This document shows positions 1 to 6,266 of a stretch of DNA of 18,584 nt, piece by piece (position 1 is the stretch's first letter; every line of letters begins with the position of its first letter). Both the position numbers and the translations under genes were made by a program. Under the pieces are notes generated by a model. The model was not told where the DNA came from. It searched no databases and saw nothing but the letters and a program-made list of their open reading frames with translations. This DNA comes from Candidatus Kaiserbacteria bacterium (GTDB lineage Bacteria > Patescibacteriota > Minisyncoccia > Phycocordibacterales > Phycocordibacteraceae), in NCBI GenBank assembly GCA_023267775.1, contig JAHFMQ010000009.1:1-18584 (forward strand), given 5' to 3'.

Positions 1-1554
1 CTACTTAAGATTCTCGCAAAGAATGCGGAGACCACTTTTGGTCAGAAGCATTCGTTCGCTACGATCAAATCGGTAACCGACTTTCAACGGAAGGTGCCGA
101 TTCAAACCCATGAAGATATCCAACCCCACATCAATGATATCGCGGAAGGCGTATCAAATGTACTGACTACGGAACAAGTCCAGAGGTTCGGTATCTCAAG
201 TGGATCAACAAAGGCCTCCAAGTTCGTGCCGTACACCGCCTCGCTCATTGCCGACTTCCAACAGGGAATTGATCCGTGGATGTATCACCTCATGAAGGAT
301 TATCCAGGGATCATAAGTGGAAAGGCGTATTGGTCTGTCACTCCAGTTGGCGATCGACAAAGACGTTCAAAGGGGGGCATACCCATCGGTTTTGACGACG
401 AGAGATCATATTTCGGGAAACTCACGCAATGGGTTCTCGGGACAATAATGGCGACACCGTCAGAGCTTGTGTTAGTGCGCGATATGGATGCTTTTCGGTA
501 CGCAACATTGCGGTTTCTTCTGCAAGAGAAGTCTCTTGCTTGTGTATCGATCTGGAATCCGACATTCGCGATTTTGTTTTTAAGTCCTTTGAAAGGTTGG
601 CTTGACCAACTCATTGAAGACGTAAGAACTGGGTCAATGTCGATCGACCTTGGGGTTGCACCAGAAGTTGATGTCACTATTCGACGTGCCCTGAAGAAAG
701 ACCCGAAACGGGCAGAAGAATTGGAATGTGTCAGAAATGATACAAACCTCTACGAATCCATTTGGCCGAATCTTCAGCTCATCAGTTGTTGGGCCCACGG
801 CAATTCCGAAGAAGCCGTGAAGCAGCTTCGGAGTTATTTCCCAAAGGTTGCAGTTCAACCGAAAGGGCTAATCGCAACGGAGGCGTTCGTTTCGTTCCCG
901 CTACATGGCGAAGCATCGGCTATATCGATCACTTCTCATTTCTTTGAATTCGAAGAAGTTGAGAGTAAGACGGTATGGCTTGTGCATGAACTTGCTGTCG
1001 GAAAAAGGTATGGGGTGATTGTCACCACAAGTGGCGGTCTCTATCGATACCGTCTCAATGATGTAATCGAGGTCTTAGGCCATGAATCGGAGTGCCCACT
1101 CGTTCGATTTGTGGGGAAGCAAGACAAAGTGGTAGATCTCCGCGGCGAGAAGCTGAACGAAGGATTTATAATGGAACTCGTGACGAAGATTGTTTCGAGA
1201 TCCAGACTCAATTTCCAGTTCTGGATGGTCGCACCTGAAAGAAATGGAGATGTAAATCTTTCTTATTCGGTTTTCGTCCAAGCGACTTCGCAGTCGATAA
1301 CGAGTGAGGACGATATTCAATCTATACGTCGAGAGATCGAGAAAGGACTTCGAGAGAATTATCACTACGACTACTGCCGTAGGCTCGGTCAGCTCGGTGA
1401 ACTCCGGATTTTCGTTGTTGAGCAGAGTACCAATGCCCACGAGACATATTTGTCAGTGTGCGCTGAACAGGGGCAACGTCTTGGCGACATCAAGCCATCG
1501 GCATTGCACTCATTTCAGCACTGGTCAGAAAAGTTTCAAGGGCGATTTGTTTAA
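1..1554 (+). CDS. GH3-family acyl-acid-amido synthetase, 5' truncated
   Basis: The reading frame is open from the first base of the window (517 codons seen) and ends with TAA at 1552. The GTG at 94 is not a likely start because the upstream residues (LLKILAKNAETTFG...) match the family N terminus, so the true start lies before the window. GH3 enzymes are adenylate-forming and join carboxylic acids to amino acids. Visible motifs: the nucleotide-binding loop ISSGSTKASKFVPYT, a GLIATEAFVSFP segment where most members have TEG, LYRYRLNDVIEV (family usually RxGD, here N for G), and FVGKQDKVVDLRGEKLNE followed by the C-terminal lid domain. No signal peptide or membrane segment is seen. A terminator follows directly, so this is the last gene of its transcript. 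The family is strongly supported; the substrate cannot be read from sequence. Confidence 0.85.
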   Translation, partial: LLKILAKNAETTFGQKHSFATIKSVTDFQRKVPIQTHEDIQPHINDIAEGVSNVLTTEQVQRFGISSGSTKASKFVPYTASLIADFQQGIDPWMYHLMKDYPGIISGKAYWSVTPVGDRQRRSKGGIPIGFDDERSYFGKLTQWVLGTIMATPSELVLVRDMDAFRYATLRFLLQEKSLACVSIWNPTFAILFLSPLKGWLDQLIEDVRTGSMSIDLGVAPEVDVTIRRALKKDPKRAEELECVRNDTNLYESIWPNLQLISCWAHGNSEEAVKQLRSYFPKVAVQPKGLIATEAFVSFPLHGEASAISITSHFFEFEEVESKTVWLVHELAVGKRYGVIVTTSGGLYRYRLNDVIEVLGHESECPLVRFVGKQDKVVDLRGEKLNEGFIMELVTKIVSRSRLNFQFWMVAPERNGDVNLSYSVFVQATSQSITSEDDIQSIRREIEKGLRENYHYDYCRRLGQLGELRIFVVEQSTNAHETYLSVCAEQGQRLGDIKPSALHSFQHWSEKFQGRFV

Positions 1555-1557
1555 CAA

Positions 1558-1590
1558 GGCACCGTGTGTTCATCACATGGTGCCTTTTCT
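1558..1590 (+). terminator. Rho-independent terminator of the GH3 gene
   Basis: The 11-bp stem GGCACCGTGTG/CACATGGTGCC (one G-T pair) has loop TTCAT and is followed by TTTTCTT. It starts 3 nt after the GH3 stop codon. Confidence 0.9.
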
Positions 1591-1599
1591 TGTCCACCT

Positions 1600-1905
1600 T
1601 TGGGAGTGAAAACCCCCGCCTTCAGGCGGTCCTTTTAAGAAATGCTAGAGTGCGCACATGCAGCTGTATCGAGCCGGCCCCCACACCGTCTTCGACCTCA
1701 AATACCACCTCGTATGGACGACGAAGTACAGAAAGCCCATTCTGAAGGGACGTCTGGCCATCCGCCTGCGCGACTTGGTACGGGAAATCTGTGATGCCAA
1801 CAGCGTGCAGATCATCCGTGGCCACGGACGATCGAAAAGCGTAAAATAGTACCGAGGTCGCCGCATTGTTAGCCCCAGCTTCACCCTTCTTAGGTGAAGC
1901 CCGAC
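1600..1905 (+). mobile_element. Decayed IS200/IS605-type insertion sequence
   Basis: A truncated Y1-transposase gene (1658-1849) is flanked by two subterminal hairpins as expected for this family. The left-end hairpin is CCGCC-TTCA-GGCGG at 1616-1629, inside a run like the usual IS605 left end. The right-side hairpin is GCTTCACC-CTTCTTA-GGTGAAGC at about 1879-1900. The element is about 300 bp instead of 700 bp or more, and the middle and end of tnpA are missing. It is therefore an internal-deletion derivative that cannot move on its own but could in principle be mobilised in trans. Exact ends and target tetranucleotide are not certain. Confidence 0.7.
1658..1849 (+). pseudogene. tnpA: Truncated IS200/IS605 transposase TnpA (Y1 family)
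   Basis: The 63-residue ORF from ATG 1658 carries the typical N terminus of IS200-type TnpA: FDLKYHLVWTTKYRKPIL followed by RLRDLVREICDANSVQIIRGH. Homology then stops and the frame runs GRSKSVK to a stop. The HUH metal-binding motif (HVHL-like) and the catalytic tyrosine helix, both downstream in intact enzymes of about 130-150 residues, are absent. The product would be catalytically dead. It lies between the two element hairpins and does not overlap neighbouring genes. Confidence 0.85.
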
Positions 1906-1908
1906 CGA

Positions 1909-1982
1909 GCCCCGTTTCCGTCCATTCCAATTCAAAAAGAATCCCCCCGCAAAATATGAAAAAGCATGGAGGGAAACGGGGC
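1909..1982. repeat. Imperfect 15-bp inverted repeat hairpin
   Basis: GCCCCGTTTCCGTCC at 1909-1923 pairs with GGAGGGAAACGGGGC at 1968-1982 (14 of 15 pairs). It encloses 44 nt and is followed by a G-rich run. It lies just outside the IS right hairpin. There is no T-run, so it is not an obvious terminator. Further small hairpins follow, for example AGCGCC/GGCGCT at 1994-2018. No gene is seen from 1906 to 2069. Confidence 0.6.
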
Positions 1983-2069
1983 GGGGGGGGCGGAGCGCCG
2001 GCGCGAAGCGAAGGCGCTGGGGCGGCGTTTGAGAGTCATCACGGACTCCAATGCGTACAATTCGGTATC

Positions 2070-2146
2070 GCATCACCACGCGCGTGGCGCGTGGCAGGTC
2101 ATTCGGGATTGTTGGCAAAATAGGTTCTGCCACTAAACTGTGATGC
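2070..2146 (-). other. tRNA-Gly-like fold without a normal T arm (relic)
   Basis: Read on the minus strand, the 5' end GCATCAC (2146-2140) pairs perfectly over 7 bp with GTGATGC (2076-2070), like an acceptor stem. A D-arm sequence follows (GTTTAGTGGCAGAAC) that matches the intact tRNA-Gly nearby for about 14 nt. TTGCCAA occurs where an anticodon loop would sit (GCC, glycine), but its flanking stem pairs poorly. The T arm is replaced by a GC-rich hairpin CCACGCG/CGCGTGG (2076-2094) with no TTCRA loop. Its total length of 77 nt is tRNA-sized. Most likely it is a decayed tRNA-Gly; an atypical functional tRNA is less likely. Confidence 0.45.
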
Positions 2147-2185
2147 GTAGTGAGGGGAATCGAACTCCCGCCCGTTGCTTGGGAA

Positions 2186-2209
2186 TTGAAAATCCGTAGC
2201 GATTTTCAA
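2186..2209. repeat. Perfect 9-bp hairpin beside the tRNA
   Basis: TTGAAAATC (2186-2194) and GATTTTCAA (2201-2209) pair perfectly around the loop CGTAGC. It sits in the anticodon region of the relic tRNA. Confidence 0.7.
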
Positions 2210-2313
2210 CGGCATTCGTACTTTGTGCAGGATACGAGAATCGAACTCGTGCCTACTGCTTGGGAAGCAGTCATTCTGCCACTAAACTAATCCTGCACAA
2301 AAAACGAATGCCG
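2210..2313. repeat. Inverted repeat extending the tRNA-Gly acceptor stem
   Basis: CGGCATTCGT (2210-2219) pairs perfectly with ACGAATGCCG (2304-2313). After one mismatch and one G-T pair the helix runs on into the tRNA acceptor stem, giving about 24 bp in all. Ordinary tRNA genes do not have flanks complementary over this distance. Confidence 0.8.
2226..2296 (-). tRNA. tRNA-Gly, anticodon CCC
   Basis: All four arms fold. The acceptor is GCAGGAT/ATCCTGC with discriminator A, the D arm is GTTT-AGTGGCA-GAAT, the anticodon arm is ACTGC-TTCCCAA-GCAGT (anticodon CCC, reads GGG), and the T arm is ACGAG-TTCGATT-CTCGT. The length is 71 nt. CCA is not encoded (next bases CAA), so it must be added after processing. 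The acceptor helix continues outward: 2210-2233 and 2290-2313 form a 24-bp stem with one mismatch and one wobble. The precursor would thus be a tRNA at the tip of a long hairpin. Confidence 0.92.
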
Positions 2314-2339
2314 GTTCTACCACTAAACCAATTCCGCAA

Positions 2340-2678
2340 TTAAAACCAATTTAATACGGTTTCCCACCACGACGGCGGCGTGGAGGTCGCTTTCGCCTCG
2401 GGAGGCACTACCACGATAACCTCTTCCCCAGGTCTCGCAACTCCAAACGCCGTTCGAATAGCCGCATCCTGCCCTCGCTCGGTAGAAAGTGCCGCGAGAT
2501 TAGCCTCAAGTGTCGCTTTCCGCTCTTCAAGCGTCTGATACTGCAATTTCGCCTCCTGCGCTTGGGAAACTGCCACGTGCGCTTTCCCAACGAGCCCCCA
2601 AATGCTCGTGGCAAGCCAGAAAGCAACAAGCAGGAGGACGCCTATAAGAACACCTTGTCGCCACTGGTTCGCGCGCAT
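2340..2678 (-). CDS. FtsB/DivIC-like septum formation initiator protein
   Basis: This is a 112-residue protein from ATG 2678. It has a short basic N terminus (MRANQWRQG), one transmembrane helix (about residues 9-30), a coiled coil rich in A, Q, E and L (about 33-70), and a short tail with RPGEEVIVVVPP and WW near the end. This matches the bitopic FtsB/DivIC/FtsL group, which builds the divisome link with FtsL and FtsQ at the septum. A TTG at 2714 would add 12 residues, but it has no Shine-Dalgarno. The ATG was preferred because a -10-like TATACT ends 6 nt before it. The gene lies just downstream of lepA. Family assignment rests on architecture more than on motifs. Confidence 0.7.
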   Translation of the reverse strand: MRANQWRQGVLIGVLLLVAFWLATSIWGLVGKAHVAVSQAQEAKLQYQTLEERKATLEANLAALSTERGQDAAIRTAFGVARPGEEVIVVVPPEAKATSTPPSWWETVLNWF

Positions 2679-2684
2679 AGCTGC

Positions 2685-2690
2685 AGTATA
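2685..2690 (-). promoter_or_regulatory. Candidate -10 box, leaderless ftsB-like transcript
   Basis: TATACT on the minus strand ends 6 nt before ATG 2678, so a start site about 7 nt downstream would fall at or next to the A of ATG. No clear -35 box and no Shine-Dalgarno are seen. The same arrangement recurs elsewhere in the window. Confidence 0.4.
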
Positions 2691-2725
2691 CGATTTTTTT
2701 AGCAGGGACTCCAATGAACAAAAAG

Positions 2726-4537
2726 TTATTCGGCCGACGATTGAACCATTTTCATAAACACTTCCTCAGGAATGGTGACTTTGCCCGTACCCCGCTCAAG
2801 CATTTTCTTTTTACCTCGTTTCTGCTTATCGAGAAGTTTATTTTTGCGCGAAACATCGCCGCCATAGAGATATCCTGTAACGTCCTTTCGCATGGCGGAA
2901 AGCGTTCTCGAAGCAATAATACGTCCCTGAACTTTTGCTTGAATTTTTGTTGTAAAAAGTTGTTTGGGGAGAATGCTGAAGAGTTTCTCTACCATTTTTT
3001 CGGCCTCTTCTTCAACACGACGCCGTGCTACCACACGTGCGAAGGCAGCTACTGGTTCTTCGGCCACCAGTACGTCGAGCCGAACGACATCAGCGTCTCG
3101 TTCGGAGAGAATTTCATATGAAAGCGAAGCGTAGCCAGAAGAAATATTTTTCAACTTATCGAAAAATCCACGCATAAGTTCGCGCAGTGGCATTTCTATC
3201 GTCATCCCAATACGTCCGTCGTGATAGGTCTCTGTCGCGAGTGTCTGTGCCTCGTGCTCATACAGGAGTTGAATAAGCGTGCTCACAGAGTCAGGCGGGG
3301 TGATAATAATAACTTTCGCCCACGGCTCTTCGATTTTTAAAATATCGCCATGCTCAGGAAACTTTGCGGGCGTATAGATGGTCTCGCGTACGCCATTGGT
3401 CCTTGTGATGACGTATGAGATGGTAGGAATAGTCACAACAAGCTTCAAACCAAATTCTCGTTTCAATCGTTCTGTCACGATCTCTAAATGAAGGAGTCCG
3501 AGGAAACCGCATCTAAATCCCCTTCCGAGAACACCTGATGACTCCTCCTCAAAAGACAATGAAGAATCAGACAACCGTAGTCTTTCGAGCGATTTCCGGA
3601 GGACTGGGAGATCATCCTGGCTTTCTGGATAAATCGAAGCCCACACAACAGGGCGCGGCCTTTCATACCCTTCAAGAGCCATCAAGGAGCCGTGTTTAGC
3701 GCCAATAGTGTCTCCTACGGCGACGACACCCGGCTCCTTGATGCCAGTCACAATGTACCCGATTTCTCCCGCCGAAAGAGATTCTGATGGTGTTTCGTCC
3801 GGCATAAAAATACCTGTTTCAAGAGAAATAAAATCTTTACCAGCAGCGTGGAATGTAAGTTGCTGACCTTTCTTGAAGGTGCCATCAAACACGCGAAGAT
3901 AGACTGCAACTCCGCGATGCTTTGAATACGAAAAATCAAAAATAATTCCGCGCGGTTCTTCGTCCTTACCTGACAATGAATCTCTCGGCGGCGGCACGCG
4001 TTTTACGATTGCTTCGAGAAGGTCATCGACTCCCGCACCGGTTCTTCCTGAAACGGCGAGCACTTCGTCAGCTCCAACTTGCACCAGAGTCGCAAGTTCT
4101 TCTCTGACTTCTGCAACACGCGCTGCCGATGAATCAATTTTAGAAAGGACAGGAATGACGACACATCCTTGCGCTCGCGCTGCAGCAAGCGTGGTTAATG
4201 TCTGTGCTTGTACACCCTGGGTTGAGTCCACAAGCAACAGCACTCCTTCAACAGCATGAAGAGCGCGTGAGACTTCATACGAAAAATCTATATGTCCCGG
4301 AGTATCGATAAGATTGAGGACGTAATTTGTCTCTCCCGACTTGTAGTTCATGCGTACCGGCTGCATCTTGATCGTTATTCCCCGCTCGCGCTCAAGATCC
4401 ATTCGGTCGAGCACTTGATCGCGCATCATGCGCGCAGGAATAGTTCCCGTGCGTTCAAGGAGTCGATCGGCGAGCGTTGATTTGCCATGATCAACATGCG
4501 CAATAATGGAAAAATTTCTGATATTTTTCGGATTCAT
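2726..4537 (-). CDS. lepA: Elongation factor 4 (LepA) GTPase
   Basis: The 603 residues are full family length. LepA/EF4 binds the ribosome and affects tRNA translocation and initiation. The G1 loop AHVDHGKS is at residues 13-20, switch II DTPGH at 78-82, and ERGITIK at 51-57. Domain II, the EF-G-like domains and the LepA-specific C-terminal domain follow, with SRKNKLLDKQKRGKKKM near the end. The guanine-specificity motif is unusual: SKID (132-135) instead of NKID, and G5 reads SGRTG instead of SAKTG. The Ser codon is TCT and the surrounding frame is clean. The ATG overlaps the murJ stop (ATGA), indicating translational coupling. Confidence 0.97.
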   Translation of the reverse strand: MNPKNIRNFSIIAHVDHGKSTLADRLLERTGTIPARMMRDQVLDRMDLERERGITIKMQPVRMNYKSGETNYVLNLIDTPGHIDFSYEVSRALHAVEGVLLLVDSTQGVQAQTLTTLAAARAQGCVVIPVLSKIDSSAARVAEVREELATLVQVGADEVLAVSGRTGAGVDDLLEAIVKRVPPPRDSLSGKDEEPRGIIFDFSYSKHRGVAVYLRVFDGTFKKGQQLTFHAAGKDFISLETGIFMPDETPSESLSAGEIGYIVTGIKEPGVVAVGDTIGAKHGSLMALEGYERPRPVVWASIYPESQDDLPVLRKSLERLRLSDSSLSFEEESSGVLGRGFRCGFLGLLHLEIVTERLKREFGLKLVVTIPTISYVITRTNGVRETIYTPAKFPEHGDILKIEEPWAKVIIITPPDSVSTLIQLLYEHEAQTLATETYHDGRIGMTIEMPLRELMRGFFDKLKNISSGYASLSYEILSERDADVVRLDVLVAEEPVAAFARVVARRRVEEEAEKMVEKLFSILPKQLFTTKIQAKVQGRIIASRTLSAMRKDVTGYLYGGDVSRKNKLLDKQKRGKKKMLERGTGKVTIPEEVFMKMVQSSAE

Positions 4538-6216
4538 GAGTGTGGAGGCTCTTCGATAACAGGTTCTAGAGCGGCTGATTTTGCGTCCTCTCTACGGAGA
4601 AGTCTATACAGTGCGCTTGTTACAATACGGAACTCCTCATTTTCTATGAAGTAGAGTGCCGATGCCGCGGCGGCAAGACCTACTATACCCGCAACAAATC
4701 CCTGAGTGAACACGGAAATAAGCGTTGTGAGCGGAGCGATACCGCCTTCAAATACCAGAGTGACATAGGCCGCTGCACCTCCGGCAAATGCTCCGACACA
4801 GCCATCGATAAAAGAACTGATGAGTGTGCTGCCAAGTCCGGGAGCAATCTTACGAAGGGCAAAAAGTGAAAGTCCTACGAGAAAGAATTGCCCTAGTATG
4901 GTTGCGAACGCTAGCAGCAATATCGGTGTCCCAGTCACATCATCAACTTTGAGGAACGACGCCATCGGTTCCACGAGCGTACTATGTGGTAGAGCTAAGA
5001 AAACAACTGCGAGAACTATCGTAAATGTCGCTCCTGCTAATTGATACAGTAGCGGCCGCCATGATTGCCGAGCCGCATAAAGAGCTCGCGAAAAAAGTAG
5101 TTCGAGCGCGTCCACAACCAAGCCGACGGCAAGTATCGCAAGGAGAGCGGCAGTAAGACGTGTTGCGTTCCAGTCGAATGCACCTGAACCAAGCACGACG
5201 CGTACGATATGTGCTCGCAGCACCGCAATGAGACCCAAAGCTGTGACAGACCATAAAATAATGTGTCTGGAACTTGCTGAAAGAATGTTCATGAATTCAT
5301 CGCGCCGCTCAAGCGATAAAGCTTCTGACAGTGCGGGAAATGCTGCGATAGCGTAGGAGGAGCCGATGAGTGCTAGAGGAACCGCTTCAAGGTTGCTCGC
5401 GAATGTGAAAACGGAAATTCCCCCTGCTCCAAGACGCGAAGCGATAGCGGTTAATATAAGAATCATTATTGAGTTTACGCCAAGCGCGAGAGAACGTGGC
5501 ACGGAATCTCTTACGACCGAAAACATGAGTGAAAATGTAGGAAGACGGAAACGCGGCATGACACCGGCGTTCATAACAACTGGAATGTGAATGCCAAGAT
5601 ATGCAACAGCACCAATCACGACACCAATACCAATACCTGGTAGACCCCACAGTGGATACAGGAGGACCGCCCCGAAAATTATCCCTAGGTTATACAGAAG
5701 CGGAGAAAGAGCAAAAAGCATGAAACGTCGATGTACTTGCGTGACACTCGATATGATGCCCGAGAGTCCAAGTAGAATTGGTTGTATGAGTAAAATTCGT
5801 GCGAGCAGTAGAAATTCTGTCTGATGCGTTGATACGACGAAATTTGGATACAGAAGCGCTAAAAATTGCGGCATGAACACCGCGAGAACCGCACAGATGA
5901 GTCCGCCAACCAGCAACAAAAATAAGGTCGATTCCGAGAGAAGTTGTCGCGTCTTTTCACGATCCATTCCTGCGATACGAGGAATGAGCACGTACGCACT
6001 CACGAGCGAGGAGACGAGCGCAAACACGAGGTCCGGCATACGAAATGCCGCGTAGTACAAGTCGAGTACTTGGCCTGCACCAAACGTGTGGGCGAAAATT
6101 CGATCCCTTAAGAGAGCGAGTGCCTGTGACGCAAGTGTGAGGCCAGCAAGCAGGTACGCGGCCTGGTGGAGGCCGCGTACTGGAGCCGCGATGCGTTCAA
6201 GAATGCTTCGAACCAT
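4534..6216 (-). CDS. murJ: Lipid II flippase MurJ (MviN family)
   Basis: This is a 560-residue polytopic protein, slightly longer than the usual 510-530. The N-terminal part matches MurJ well: ASQALALLRDRIFAHTFGAG, then YYAAFRMPDLVFALVSSLVSAYVLIP. Repeated hydrophobic helices fit the 14-helix MOP-superfamily fold. MurJ moves lipid-linked peptidoglycan precursor across the inner membrane. The last 35 residues form a charged cytoplasmic tail (RREDAKSAALEPVIEEPP). Its stop codon overlaps the lepA start by 4 nt. About 50 nt separate it from the upstream O-antigen-ligase/TPR gene with no terminator for this strand, so an envelope operon is likely. Confidence 0.95.
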   Translation of the reverse strand: MVRSILERIAAPVRGLHQAAYLLAGLTLASQALALLRDRIFAHTFGAGQVLDLYYAAFRMPDLVFALVSSLVSAYVLIPRIAGMDREKTRQLLSESTLFLLLVGGLICAVLAVFMPQFLALLYPNFVVSTHQTEFLLLARILLIQPILLGLSGIISSVTQVHRRFMLFALSPLLYNLGIIFGAVLLYPLWGLPGIGIGVVIGAVAYLGIHIPVVMNAGVMPRFRLPTFSLMFSVVRDSVPRSLALGVNSIMILILTAIASRLGAGGISVFTFASNLEAVPLALIGSSYAIAAFPALSEALSLERRDEFMNILSASSRHIILWSVTALGLIAVLRAHIVRVVLGSGAFDWNATRLTAALLAILAVGLVVDALELLFSRALYAARQSWRPLLYQLAGATFTIVLAVVFLALPHSTLVEPMASFLKVDDVTGTPILLLAFATILGQFFLVGLSLFALRKIAPGLGSTLISSFIDGCVGAFAGGAAAYVTLVFEGGIAPLTTLISVFTQGFVAGIVGLAAAASALYFIENEEFRIVTSALYRLLRREDAKSAALEPVIEEPPHS

Positions 6217-6266
6217 CCGTTTATTCTAGCTTTTTTCTTCTGTTCTACCAAGCTACAGAAGAGTTT

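Larger units (their letters stand above)
2145..2337 (-). pseudogene. Relic tRNA-Gly(CCC) split by two insertions, one holding an intact tRNA-Gly
   Basis: On the minus strand the 5' half reads GCGGAAT-TG-GTTTAGTGGTAGAAC (2337-2314), a good acceptor strand and D arm. The 3' half has an anticodon loop TTCCCAA (2185-2179), GCAAC, a T loop TTCGATT (2164-2158) and ACTACGC (2151-2145). Between them lie a 102-nt segment (2312-2211) containing the intact tRNA-Gly, and a 21-nt segment (2206-2186) that is mostly the hairpin AAAATC/GATTTT. Removing both leaves a cloverleaf-like tRNA-Gly with anticodon CCC. Acceptor pairing is 5 of 7 and the T stem has a mismatch, so it is probably not functional alone. 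Reading it as one disrupted gene, rather than unrelated fragments, is an inference. Confidence 0.45.

Noticed and set aside
1645..2133. 162-residue minus-strand ORF across the IS relic and palindromes.
   Set aside because: Arg/Pro-rich shadow of the transposase and GC-rich repeats; no homology pattern.
2679..2714. TTG start at 2714 for the ftsB-like gene.
   Set aside because: Rare start without Shine-Dalgarno; ATG 2678 sits at leaderless spacing from a -10 box. It remains possible.
2714..3121. 135-residue plus-strand ORF.
   Set aside because: It is fully antisense to the 3' part of lepA, with no domain or start signal.
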